Origin: Ferruginibacter sp050611725
GTDB lineage: Bacteria > Bacteroidota > Bacteroidia > Chitinophagales > Chitinophagaceae
Direction of reading: 5' to 3'
DNA length: 64,000 nucleotides
Assembly: GCF_050611725.1 (NCBI RefSeq)
Contig: NZ_JBODJB010000001.1
Coordinates: 2,728,001 to 2,792,000 of the forward strand
Shown: positions 31,056 to 41,600 of the stretch, piece by piece
Layout of the letters: every line of letters starts with the position of its first letter
Numbering within the stretch: the stretch's first letter is position 1
The notes under the pieces: model-generated
The model's input: the letters and a program-made list of their open reading frames with translations, nothing else
What the model was told of the DNA's origin: nothing
Databases searched by the model: none
Translations under genes and position numbers: made by a program

Positions 31056-31958
31056 ATGTTAGCACTTACGATACTTGGCAATAATTCTGCGGTTCCTGCT
31101 TTTGACAGGCATCCGACTGCACAGGTATTGCATACACAAGAAGATGGGTATCTGATCGACTGCGGAGAGGGCACACAGATACAAATGTCGAAGTACAAGA
31201 TCCGCAGAAATAAGATCAACCATATTTTTATTTCACACTTGCATGGCGATCATTATTTTGGCTTGATAGCATTACTTAGCAGCATGAACCTTGCAGGACG
31301 TACACAGGAATTACATCTTTACGGACCGCCTGCTTTAGAAGATATTATTAAACTACAAATGCAAGTTGCCAACAATGTTTTTTCTTATCCGTTTTATTTT
31401 CATCCAATAATCGGCGCAGGAGAAATAATGAATAACAACAAACTAACGGTTACATGCTTTCCTGTAAAACACAGAATTGAATGCTGGGGATTTTTATTCA
31501 GAGAAAAAAAGAATCCGAGAAAGATAGATCCTGAAAGAGCAAGATCATATGAGATACCAACAAGTTACTATGATAAACTTCAGCAAGGATTCGATTATAC
31601 AACCAAAAAAGGAACGATCATTCCTAACAGTGAAGTTACCGTTGCTGCATCAGCACCTAAAAGCTATGCTTACTGTGCAGATACAAAATACGATGAAAGT
31701 CTTGCTGAAATAGTTAAGCATGTTGATCTGCTATATCACGAAAGCACTTATTTAAAGGCGCACGAAGATAAGGCTGCCATGTATTTTCACAGTACTACCA
31801 CCCAAGCTGCAGCCGTTGCAAAACTGGCAGGTGTAAAAAAATTATTACTTGGCCATTTTTCCTCTAAGTACGAAAGCCTCGATGATTTTTTAAGCGAAGC
31901 GAAAGAAGTTTTTGATGATACCGAATTGGCAATTGAGGGTGTGAGTTATAAATTGTAG
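31056..31958 (+). CDS. rnz: Ribonuclease Z
   Basis: 300 residues, the length of the short form of RNase Z. It has the metallo-beta-lactamase motif SHLHGDH (His61, His63, Asp65, His66), an early GNNSAVP that matches the family start, a later YCADTKYDE and a final LGHFSSKY; RNase Z cuts the 3' trailer from tRNA precursors. The insert around residues 140-190 fits the exosite arm. It is coupled with the STAS gene and ends convergent with the esterase gene with only 31 bases between the stops. Confidence 0.92.
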   Translation: MLALTILGNNSAVPAFDRHPTAQVLHTQEDGYLIDCGEGTQIQMSKYKIRRNKINHIFISHLHGDHYFGLIALLSSMNLAGRTQELHLYGPPALEDIIKLQMQVANNVFSYPFYFHPIIGAGEIMNNNKLTVTCFPVKHRIECWGFLFREKKNPRKIDPERARSYEIPTSYYDKLQQGFDYTTKKGTIIPNSEVTVAASAPKSYAYCADTKYDESLAEIVKHVDLLYHESTYLKAHEDKAAMYFHSTTTQAAAVAKLAGVKKLLLGHFSSKYESLDDFLSEAKEVFDDTELAIEGVSYKL

Positions 31959-31989
31959 AATGACCTCTGACGACAGGCTACAGGCAATA

Positions 31990-33174
31990 TCACTCTTCCG
32001 GTTTTATAATATTATTAAACCCATCAGCCATGATCCATTTATAAAATTCAGGAAACCATTTACGCCAAGCTGCTTCATTGTGTTTACCCTCAGGATCGAT
32101 AACCGAATAGATCATTACAGAAGATTTTGCGGCAATATCCTCTTTAATATTGTTCATCAATTTCAGATCATCATCTCCTTCTTGTTCTCCCATATAGAAA
32201 AACATTTTTCCCGAAACTTTATTTCCAATCGAATCAGTTAAATTATTTATTGCCGGCGCAGTCCAAAATGCAGGAGAAAAAACACCGGCTTTTCCAAAAA
32301 CATTGGGATGTTTTAACATTGCATAGTAAGAGATAAGCGCTCCCATAGAACTGCCTGCAACAATAGTATTTTCTTTGCCCGATAGTGTTCTGTATTGTTT
32401 ATCGATAAACGGCTTTAATGTTTGAATCAGAAAATCAATATAGAGATCGCCTTCTGCACCAAATGTAGTTTCTATATTGATACCCTTGTACGTAAATTCA
32501 TACGGATTGTATTCACTCATTCTATTAGCTCCATCATTATCTATACCAATAACAATACATGCAGGGTTACCATTGGCCTGCAATGTATCTAAACATTCGT
32601 CAACTCCCCATTCTCCATAACCGGAAGTCAATGCATCAAAAAGATTTTGTCCGTCATGCATATACAATACAGGATAGCGTTTATGCGTAAACGTATAATC
32701 CTTCGGTAAATAGATCCATATCCTTCTTTTTCGGTTCAATTGAGGAATAAAAAAAGCTGTATCTAAAATTCTTACATTAGTGGATGCTGTATGTTTTCTG
32801 TATGCATCTTTCCAGTCCTTTATTTCATACCCCCAAAAAACATCACTCCGGGTTTTTATACGATGATTTTCAATATCCGCACCTCCTTTGTCGCACTCTA
32901 CACTCTCCCAACTTCCTTTGGTAAACTTAAATTCCAAGTCGGTTCCTTTATCGAAATAACACACCAACGAAATCTTTCCATTGGGTGCTTTTGTGAATTT
33001 ATACCTGTCATCCTTAGGGTTCCATCCGTTTGCATTCGAGGCCATGTAATATTCTGAACTATCACCACCAAGCGGATCGGTTATAACAAATATGCATGTG
33101 TCTTTCTGTGCAAAACAAAAAAAGCTTGCTGATGAGAGCAAGCTTGATATTAATATGTTTTTAAAGAATTTCAA
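31990..33174 (-). CDS. Exported esterase (EsterD/IroE-type) with N-terminal CBM20-like domain
   Basis: 394 residues. The start appears to be TTG at 33174: its TTG shares bases with the dapA stop TGA, and no ATG is available before the signal peptide (residues 1-22, ending CFAQ). Residues 25-125 look like a starch-binding CBM20-type sandwich (ASNANGWNP, FTKGSWESVECDKGG). The rest is an alpha/beta hydrolase of the putative-esterase family: YLPKDY, MHDGQNLFD, nucleophile GSSMG (Ser276), probable His365 in GKHNEAAW. Related enzymes cleave siderophore or sugar esters; substrate here unknown. A terminator-shaped hairpin lies within the signal-peptide codons. Confidence 0.8.
   Translation of the reverse strand: MKFFKNILISSLLSSASFFCFAQKDTCIFVITDPLGGDSSEYYMASNANGWNPKDDRYKFTKAPNGKISLVCYFDKGTDLEFKFTKGSWESVECDKGGADIENHRIKTRSDVFWGYEIKDWKDAYRKHTASTNVRILDTAFFIPQLNRKRRIWIYLPKDYTFTHKRYPVLYMHDGQNLFDALTSGYGEWGVDECLDTLQANGNPACIVIGIDNDGANRMSEYNPYEFTYKGINIETTFGAEGDLYIDFLIQTLKPFIDKQYRTLSGKENTIVAGSSMGALISYYAMLKHPNVFGKAGVFSPAFWTAPAINNLTDSIGNKVSGKMFFYMGEQEGDDDLKLMNNIKEDIAAKSSVMIYSVIDPEGKHNEAAWRKWFPEFYKWIMADGFNNIIKPEE
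33117..33145 (-). terminator. Terminator-like hairpin inside the esterase 5' coding region
   Basis: On the minus strand a perfect 9-bp stem AAGCTTGCT/AGCAAGCTT (33137-33145 with 33122-33130), a 6-base loop, and a run of seven T, 30 bases after the esterase start and just after the dapA stop. It has the form of an intrinsic terminator for dapA transcripts or an attenuator of the esterase. Confidence 0.6.
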
Positions 33175-34058
33175 TCATCTATTTTTTTTAGATATTCTTT
33201 TATCTTTTTATGTAATCCTTCGCTAACAGGAACTACAGGCAAACGTAGTTTATTTTTTATTAATCCCAATTCAAATAAGAATGCTTTTACACCGGCAGGG
33301 TTGTTTTCTGCAAATAATAAATTATATGCATCTACCAACGGGTTATTTAAATTTCTTGCAGAAGCAAAATCATTGTTCAAGCAGAATCTAACCATTTGGG
33401 AAAATGCTGCAGGGAAACAGTTTGCTGCCACACTTATAACACCATCAATACCACAAGCCATTTCAGGCAATACCAGATCATCATCGCCGCTGACTACAAG
33501 AAAATCCTGTGGCCTGTCTCTCAATATCTGAATAACCTGAGCTACATTATTACTAGCTTCCTTAATACCAATGATATTTTTTTCAGCAGCCAAACGAATG
33601 GTTGTTTCGGCTTCCATATTCCGTCCTGTTCTACCCGGCACATTGTATAGAATAATTGGTTTAGGCGAAGCCGCAGCAATTGCTTTGTAATGCTGATAAA
33701 TTCCTTCCTGTGAAGGCTTATTGTAATAAGGACTTGCGCTCAATACGGCCACAGCCTTATCTAATGGAAAAGATTTCACCGTATCAATTACATCCTGTGT
33801 GCTGTTGCCACCAATGCCAACAACAACAGGTACCCTACCATTCACTCGTTCGAAAGTAAAATTTGCAATATCAAGCTTTTCCTGTTTCGATAAAGTTGGC
33901 GTTTCGCCGGTAGTGCCAAGACTTACCAGATAATCTACTCCATTCTCGATATCAAAATCGATCACTTTACCCAAGGCATCAAAATCTACTGCTAAATCTT
34001 CAGTAAATGGCGTAACCAACGCTACACCTGTGCCTTTTAACTGTTCTCTAAAACTCAT
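33171..34058 (-). CDS. dapA: 4-hydroxy-tetrahydrodipicolinate synthase
   Basis: 295 residues from the ATG at 34058; in-frame codons upstream lie under a terminator. GTTGE (48-52), YYNKPSQ (111-117), catalytic Tyr138 in LYNVPGRTG and Schiff-base Lys166 in IGIKEAS identify the DapA family. It condenses pyruvate with aspartate semialdehyde, the first step of the lysine/diaminopimelate branch, supplying cell-wall precursor. It lies downstream of an L,D-transpeptidase gene that uses diaminopimelate in peptidoglycan, but a terminator separates them. Its stop overlaps the TTG start of the esterase. Confidence 0.93.
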   Translation of the reverse strand: MSFREQLKGTGVALVTPFTEDLAVDFDALGKVIDFDIENGVDYLVSLGTTGETPTLSKQEKLDIANFTFERVNGRVPVVVGIGGNSTQDVIDTVKSFPLDKAVAVLSASPYYNKPSQEGIYQHYKAIAAASPKPIILYNVPGRTGRNMEAETTIRLAAEKNIIGIKEASNNVAQVIQILRDRPQDFLVVSGDDDLVLPEMACGIDGVISVAANCFPAAFSQMVRFCLNNDFASARNLNNPLVDAYNLLFAENNPAGVKAFLFELGLIKNKLRLPVVPVSEGLHKKIKEYLKKIDD

Positions 34059-34101
34059 TGTATTGCAATTTTTTGCGAAGGTATCATTAACCTGCGAATT
34101 G

Positions 34102-34136
34102 GTAAAAGAAAAATCCCTCAAATTTTGAGGGATTTT
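34102..34136 (-). terminator. Terminator after the L,D-transpeptidase gene
   Basis: A perfect 12-bp stem (34125-34136 with 34110-34121) and 3-base loop, followed on the minus strand by a T-rich tract, 20 bases past the stop codon of the transpeptidase. Confidence 0.9.
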
Positions 34137-34157
34137 ATAAGTTATCATCTGGGAAAA

Positions 34158-34943
34158 TTAATTTTTGTAGACCCAATCTTCGGAAGAACTGTGTTTTATA
34201 ATTTTCGATTGACTGATATAGTTTTTATTGGGACTGTAGATGAACAAACAGGTTCCATTTTTAATTTTGTCGATAATTGGTTTATGTAATTTTTCTGCAA
34301 CTGCAGGACAACCAAAGCTGCGGCCGATATACCCATGTGTACGAATCATACCTTCACTTACGTAAGCAGCACCATGCATTACAATATCCCTTTCGTATGC
34401 TTTGTCATTGATCCCTTTTTCAAGTCCATGCAAACGCATCGAATAACCATTTTTTCCAATATAAGTAGTTGATGTTTGATAAAACCCAAGGCTGCTTTTA
34501 TTGCTTTCCGGTATATTTGAAAACTGATTAGCAAAGGCAGTTCCGGAATTTACTCCGTGTGCTACATATGTATTAAAAAGAATTTTGAAGTTTTTAAGAT
34601 CGATCACATATAACCTTTTTTGAGAAGATGGTTTACTGAAATCTACAATTGATATGATACGATCGTTGGACAGTTTACCAACTTCTTTCATGTAATTGAG
34701 GCCATTAACGGCATAATCGAACACCTGGCGAGCAAGCCCTATTGAACTTAACTTGAGGCTATCATAAATATTTGCCTCCGCTGAATTAACGGTAACCTTT
34801 TTGGTAACAGCTGAATTTAAAGCAGGCACTGTCTCAATTTTAAATGGAGATCTTGTTTTAGCAAATACAAATGGTAAATGCAGCGCAAATATTAAAATAG
34901 ACGTAAAAAAGACGTACACTCTTTTTAAACCAAACAACTTCAT
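34158..34943 (-). CDS. Murein L,D-transpeptidase catalytic domain protein (YkuD_2 type)
   Basis: 261 residues from the ATG at 34943, preceding a clear signal peptide (KRVYVFFTSILIFALHLPFVFA). The C-terminal half has MHGAAYV (His190), RTHGYIGRSFGCPAV with His203, Ser209 and Cys212: the Ser-x-x-Cys signature of L,D-transpeptidases in the longer YkuD_2 variant. These periplasmic enzymes form 3-3 cross-links or attach proteins to peptidoglycan. Single gene, ended by a terminator, divergent from the 8-kilo-residue giant across a long gap. The catalytic class is clear; whether it cross-links or anchors is not. Confidence 0.85.
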   Translation of the reverse strand: MKLFGLKRVYVFFTSILIFALHLPFVFAKTRSPFKIETVPALNSAVTKKVTVNSAEANIYDSLKLSSIGLARQVFDYAVNGLNYMKEVGKLSNDRIISIVDFSKPSSQKRLYVIDLKNFKILFNTYVAHGVNSGTAFANQFSNIPESNKSSLGFYQTSTTYIGKNGYSMRLHGLEKGINDKAYERDIVMHGAAYVSEGMIRTHGYIGRSFGCPAVAEKLHKPIIDKIKNGTCLFIYSPNKNYISQSKIIKHSSSEDWVYKN

Positions 34944-35626
34944 GGAACATTGAATTTTTGAAAACAATAAACTATTAACGTGTAGTAGTGATATCTATAT
35001 TGTATGGTTTAAATAAAAAAGACAAAAATTGCGCCAAAACAAAAGCCCTTTACGTATAATTACTGTAAGGGGCTTCGGATTGGGGTGCAAAAGTACGTAA
35101 ATGCACCCTGTGAGCAAGTTTGATTAGGTTCTTTATAATAGTTTTAACAACTTTTTTAGATGGATTTATTGGTTTACAACGGCTTATAAAAAGCCGCCGA
35201 AGTGTTTTCAACTCCGGCAGCCCGGTTCTTCACATCTGAACTCCTAAAAACCAGGTACAGATTGTATTTTCAGAAAATGTCCAATTAAATTTACTTTTAA
35301 AGACCCTAGTCAATAAGTAAACAAATATTATACACGCTTGTAAGTCTTTATTAATTAATCGATTAAATACTCAAAAGACAGTAGATAGAAAAGTGAATTA
35401 CATACGATGGTTGGAAATATATTACCCCCAAAATACAAACAAAAAAGGTTAAATGCAATAGACATATGTTCGCTCTACCAATTTTCGTAAAAAAATGTTA
35501 AATATGGCCCTTTTTTTGCTACCTTTAAGAGCCATATTTTGTACTTATCCTAAACCTTTCGAAATGCTTCCATTGAAATCCGCATATCTATGCATTAAGC
35601 TGTAACTCAATAATCCACACTTATTG
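34944..35626. other. Long divergent intergenic region
   Basis: About 680 bases without a supportable gene. It must hold the promoters of the transpeptidase (minus) and the 8026-residue giant (plus). For the latter, TACCTTTA at 35520-35527 and TATTTTG at 35535-35541 are weak -7 candidates. A minus-oriented terminator-like hairpin lies at 35033-35075, and a small GGCTT/AAGCC hairpin near 35190. Confidence 0.35.
35033..35075 (-). terminator. Minus-strand terminator-like hairpin upstream of the L,D-transpeptidase
   Basis: An 11-bp stem with one G-T pair (35065-35075 with 35043-35053), an 11-base loop, and TTTTGTTTT after it on the minus strand. No gene ends here, so it may end an unseen minus transcript or act as a leader attenuator about 90 bases before the transpeptidase start. 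Confidence 0.5.
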
Positions 35627-38600
35627 ATGACTCATACTTCTACCAGACAACCCAGGGGGTCGCATGTACCCTCCAGTCATAGGTGTACCTATGCTAAAGG
35701 GAAGGCTTGTAGCCTGTTGTCAACATTAGTAAAAACCAGCTACAGCAAAATATTTTTTATCCTTCTGCTTTGTTCGATTTTATCAACTACAAAATTAACT
35801 GCACAGTTTTGTCAGACATGGTCACTTGCTGCGGATACAACACAAACTGCTAATAGTGGTGCATCTACCAGCAATAATGGAGAAATAAAGGGGCCCGGAA
35901 TGAATACACCGAGTTATACAAACTCGGGAGGTTTTAGTTGGCAAAGATTTGCTAGTCCTGCTACTTACTGGCCTAAAGTTGTTAATACAGCCGATGGCCT
36001 TTATCTGGAATTTCCTGTAACTGCATCGTCTGGAAATAACCTTACTATAAACAGTATCACTTTCTCTACGTTTATGAGTAATAGCTCAGGGTCGCTTATT
36101 TTCAGTTTATACGATGGTACCACTCCAACAGGTGTAACCACTACAATATCTTCGGGCAGTTCTGCTTCTCCGGATAATGTAAGTTTGACCGGCCTATCCA
36201 TTTCTGTTCCAAGCGGAACAACCAAATCGATCAGACTATACATAACGTCTTCTGCATCGCCTACTAACAGTTCCAGAACATTGCATATCAGAAATATGGT
36301 GATCTGCGGTACTTCAGCTTCATCATTTTGTGCCAACGCAACTATGGCCGCCAATTCAACCGTTACAGCGGGGAATATTGGCAATGGCTCAACCAACAAT
36401 ATTCTCACAAATTTTTCAGTAGGTGCAAATAGTACTAATCTAACAATAACTAATTTCTCTTTTCCTTTTACCAATAGCGGTTTGGTTACTAGTGATATCA
36501 CAAACTATAAACTATATTACACATCAAGCAATACATTCAGCACTACTACCCTACTCAGTACCGTTAGTACCGGACTTGCAACAAGTCCAATAAATTTCGG
36601 ACCATTTAGCCAAGTTATTAGTTCAGGGAATACCGGATATTTTTGGGTAACAACCGATATTGCTGCAGGAGGAGTAGCCGGCCATTCAATTACTGCTTCT
36701 GCCTTATCCCCTACAAACTTAACCTTCTCCGGGAGTCCTACTACATGTGGCTCAGTTGCCGCACAGGGTACAAAAACAATAGCTGTATTAAGTCTGCCTA
36801 CAGTTACTACAACTGCTGCAAGCGCTATTACAAGTAATACAGCCACAAGTGGAGGAAACGTAACAAGTGACGGAGGTGCTACCGTAACAAGAAAAGGTTT
36901 GATCTACAGCACCGGTCCAATTACAGACACTACTAGCACTACAGGTGGCGGCAAGATCATCAATGGAACCGGTGGAACAGGCTCTTTTACTTCATCTCTC
37001 ACAGGTTTATTACCGAATACAACTTATCATATTCGTTCTTTTGCAGTCAATGCTGTGGGAGTAAGTTATGGTACAGATCTAACATTTACTACCCCGGCAG
37101 CACCCGAAAGAAATTGTAGCGGCAGTGGACCATTAAACGGATCGGCTGCCAAAGAAGGAACATTTTATTTGTATGCTTATGTAAAGGCCGGTGAAAAAAT
37201 AGACTGGAACATTATCAGAACAGATAATAACTCTGCTGGTAACTGGACGATCAATGCGTTTACACCTACCGGTCCATACAGTAGTTGTACAATCGGTACA
37301 GCTAACGGTAGCCAGTGTACGACATCTCAAATTACTGTAACAGCAGCTACCGAGGGTATCTGGACTATACAAGCCATTCCTGCCGGTAGTAATGGGAATG
37401 ATGTTGTTTGTCCGAGCTTGAATGTATATACCTCGGGAGGAACCACAATCACAGGAAGAGTATGGACAGAAAGTCTTCATGGGCATGATGCATCGAGTGG
37501 CGTTGAACCTGATTTTACTTTGTACTTTTTAACTCCAAGCGGTTATCAATATTCAGCAACCTATTCGGGATTAAATGGTTTAAATTATACGATTGTCTCC
37601 GATTCACTAGGTGTTAGAACTGCAGCAGGATCTTGTACTTCTGCTTATCAAAGTATTGCATATTCCGGAGCTAGTTCTCCACTTGGTCCGGACTTTGCAA
37701 ATTGCGGCTCAAAAAATAAAATATTTTTCTCTGCATTCGATAGTGGCTTACCAACATCAGCAGTTCGTTACAATATAGCAGCCGGAGGAGGACAAGTGAC
37801 AGAACCTTTAATATCTACACCACCCGTTCCTAGTCTTACTACACCAACATTTACAAGAACAAGTACTTGTTCTGCCGCAGGTAATATTGTTTTTAATGTG
37901 ACCAATTTTACTCAAAAAGGATATATACAAATTGATGTAAACAATAATGGCATCTTCACAGATGCAGTAGATCGTATAGATACAGTGACTTTTGTAAACG
38001 GAGTAAATACAGTTCCGTTCAACGGGTTAGATGGACTTGGCAATACCATTCCTTTATCTCAACCGATGAATGTTAAAGTGCTTATTACAAATATTGGTGA
38101 AACTCATTTTGTAATGAGCGATATTGAAATTTTCGGTGGAATTAGTGTAAACAGATTGAATGGTCCGGGATCGCCAAGCAGTACTTTGTATTGGAATGAT
38201 ACAAATTTACCTACAGGTAATAACTGTTCTTTTACTTCATCATCCGACGGAACCGGCGGCGTAAATACATCGGGAGTATATTCACATGGCTGGACACAAT
38301 GCGGCACATGCTCTCCACAAAGTGCGACTTGTAGCAGCACGAATAGCACAAGCCCATCTATGAATGCAGGTTCATGGGGCAATCAACGTTTAATTGACAA
38401 CTGGGCTTATGTTAGTGATAGTACACTTAACCACACCATTTTTGTTGCTCCTGAAATAGATACTACCTATGCAACAGTTTGTAATACGGCTCTACCTTAT
38501 ATCTGGAGTGGTCATTCTTACAGTGCAGCCGGAACATACAGCACTACTTTAACCAGTTCTACAAACTGCGACTCAACTGTTGTTTTAGTTTTAACTGTAA

Positions 38601-41600
38601 ACAACTGCGGCGTTTTGTGCGATGGCTCAGTCATTCCATTTACCTCAACGCCAATTACGATCAACGGTAGTATTGATGCCGCCTGGAATACAGCAACATA
38701 TCTTCCTATACAAAAAACAACGATCGGCACTATATCTGCCGACTTTGTAGGCACTCAATGGAAAACTTTATACGATGCTACCAATTTATACATTCTGGTT
38801 ACAGTTAAAGATCCTAATATTTTTAATGATGGAGGAAACTGGTGGGAGAATGATGGAATAGAAATATTTATCGACGGGCAAAATGAAAAAGCAAATTCGT
38901 ACGATGCAAATGATTTTCAAATTGCGGTTGGAGCTGATGGAGTTAAAAATGCAGGTACAAACGGCGCTTCCAAAATAGGTTCAATAAGTTCATCAGTTGT
39001 AGTAACTCCCGGTGTCGGATACACGGTCGAAGTTGCAATACCCTGGTCAACGATTGGAGGATCTGCTACTAACGGCAGAATGATTGGCATAGATGTACAG
39101 GTTGATGATGATGATAATGGCGGTTCAAGAGATACACAAGTTTCATGGAACACAAATAGTACAAATGCTTTTTCTGACCCAAGCCTTTTTGGTCAATTAC
39201 CATTAAGTGTGTGTACGCCTGCTCCACTTTCAATGATCTATGACAACACGAATCCATCTTGCACAGGATTCACTAATGGTTCTATCAGAGCTACGGGTTC
39301 AGGCGGTATTCCACCATATACATATTCCCTAACAGGCCCTGGGGGACCATATACATCGAACTCAACAGGATATTTTACCGGACTTGCTCCCGGAAATTAT
39401 GTGATTACTGTTACAGACGCTACTCCAAGTTCAGTACCAAGCCAAACAATTACACTTCAAAGTTTCGTTAACCCACTTGTTGTATCAAATGACACAAGCA
39501 TTTGTAAAGGTGCTTCAGTGCAACTAAATGCAAGTGGCGGAACCGGTGGATATACATGGTCGCCGGCAACCGGATTAAGCGCTACTAACATTGCGAACCC
39601 GGTGGCCACTCCTCTTGCTACAACTACCTATACCGTTAGTTCACAAAGCTTAAGCAACTTAATTGTTAATCCGGATTTCGAATCCGGAAATGTTGGCTTC
39701 AGCTCAGAATACAGTTACTACACTTCGCAAACAACAGCAAGACAGACTTATTCTGTCAGAACAAATCCTAATGGCCATGATCAATTCTTTACTTCCTGCG
39801 GAGATCATACTACCGGTACCGGCAACATGCTTGTTGTTGATGGCTCGGATGCCGGTAATGGCGCCACATACAAATTCTGGGAACAAACTGTTCCGGTGAA
39901 TACAGGCTCAACTTATACATTTAGCTATTGGGTTCAAACGGTTGCATCGGGAAGTCCTGCACAAATAAACAGTAAAATAAATGGAACCAGCATTGGCGTT
40001 TATACTGCTCCTGCTTCGACTGCTTGTAATGGATGGCAGCAAGTAACTTATTCCTGGGTAGCAACAGGCACTACTGCAAACATAGCATTCTATGATAATA
40101 ACATAGCCGGGGTTGGAAATGATTTTGCCATTGATGATATTTCGATAACAACTCCCTGTACAGTTACTGATACAGTAAGAATTACTGTAGATACTGTAAC
40201 ACAAACTACTGTAAACGTTTCCATCTGTCCTTCAGAATTGCCTTATAGCTGGGGAGGAAATTCAATCGGTGCTGCCGGAACTTATAAAGACACACTTACA
40301 AGTTTTAGAACCGGTTGCGATTCTATTGTAACCTTGAATCTCTCTTTGAAAGCAACATCAACAAGTACTACTAATGTTAGCATTTGTCCTACAGCGTTAC
40401 CTTATAGCTGGAATAGTAATTCATATTCGTCTGCAGGCACTTACTCTGTCACACTTGTTAATTCGATTGGATGCGATTCTGTTGCAACACTAAACCTTAG
40501 TCTTTACCCAACACCAATTGTTTATACGCATGGAAACAACCCATCTTGCGATGGTGTGTGCGACGGAACGGCAAGTGCCGATGTTGTTGGCGGAACAGCA
40601 CCTTACACATATTCCTGGACGAATAGCAGTGCTACTACACAAACAATTACAGGGTTATGTGAAAACACTTATAAGGTTATTGTAACAGATGCCAATGGAT
40701 GTACATCATCATCTACCCCTGTTATACCATCTGCCTGCTTTGAAATCAAAAGTATTCTTGTAGATGCTTGTTCTCCGGTAGAATATGAACAGGAAATGGT
40801 TTTCTTTCAGGTTGGTCCAACACCGTTGAGTTATGCTTCATTAACAGCCGACTGGCCAACCCCAACGGATACATGGAGAGGACTTTGCACGAATGCTACT
40901 TTCATTGCCAATGTAAATGCAACAATTACCGGAGGAGGAAAAGTAATTGCCGCTCCGGCAACATTGCCAGCCGGAGCAGATGTTGTATTGATCACCAGCA
41001 ATGTTCCAACTACCTCTTTCAACAGTTTTGCTAATCTGAGTGATACGCTTTATGTGTTGTTTCAATGCCCGGGAAACACCTCAGGTCATTTTGCAAATAA
41101 TACAGGATCTGCAGGACCAAGAACATTAAGCATGAATTTCGGATCAGGCTGTACAGATACTGTTACCTATTATACAGAATCATTGATCAATAAAAATGGA
41201 ACAACAGGAGGTTCTTCTGCTAATAATGATGGGGCTTATGTAAACTTCACTTCAACAGGTACCGCTTTATATAAAAATTATGGTTGTGTAATTCCATCCA
41301 CGATACAAACCGATTCAGTAGTACTAGTTTCACCAGCACCTGTTACACCAACATTTAATCCCATTGCAGCAGTTTGTCAAAATTCAACACCTCCGGTATT
41401 ACCCACAAGCTCTACAAACAGTACACCGATAACAGGAACATGGAGCCCTGCTGTAAGTACAGCAAGTGTAGGCACAACAACTTATACATTTACTCCTACC
41501 GTAGGACAATGTGCCACAACAACAACACTTAACATTACAGTAAAAGCAATATCAACAAGCTCATCTTCCATTAGTGTTTGTCCTACAGCATTACCCTACA

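Noticed and set aside
34059..34148. Longer dapA start
   Set aside because: The extra 30 residues are coded across the terminator of the upstream gene, and the ATG at 34058 gives the normal DapA N-terminus.
36001..36846. Minus-strand frames of 166 and 109 codons opposite the start of the giant
   Set aside because: Val/Leu/Ala/Pro-rich antisense composition, no start signal, and they lie fully inside a strongly supported gene.
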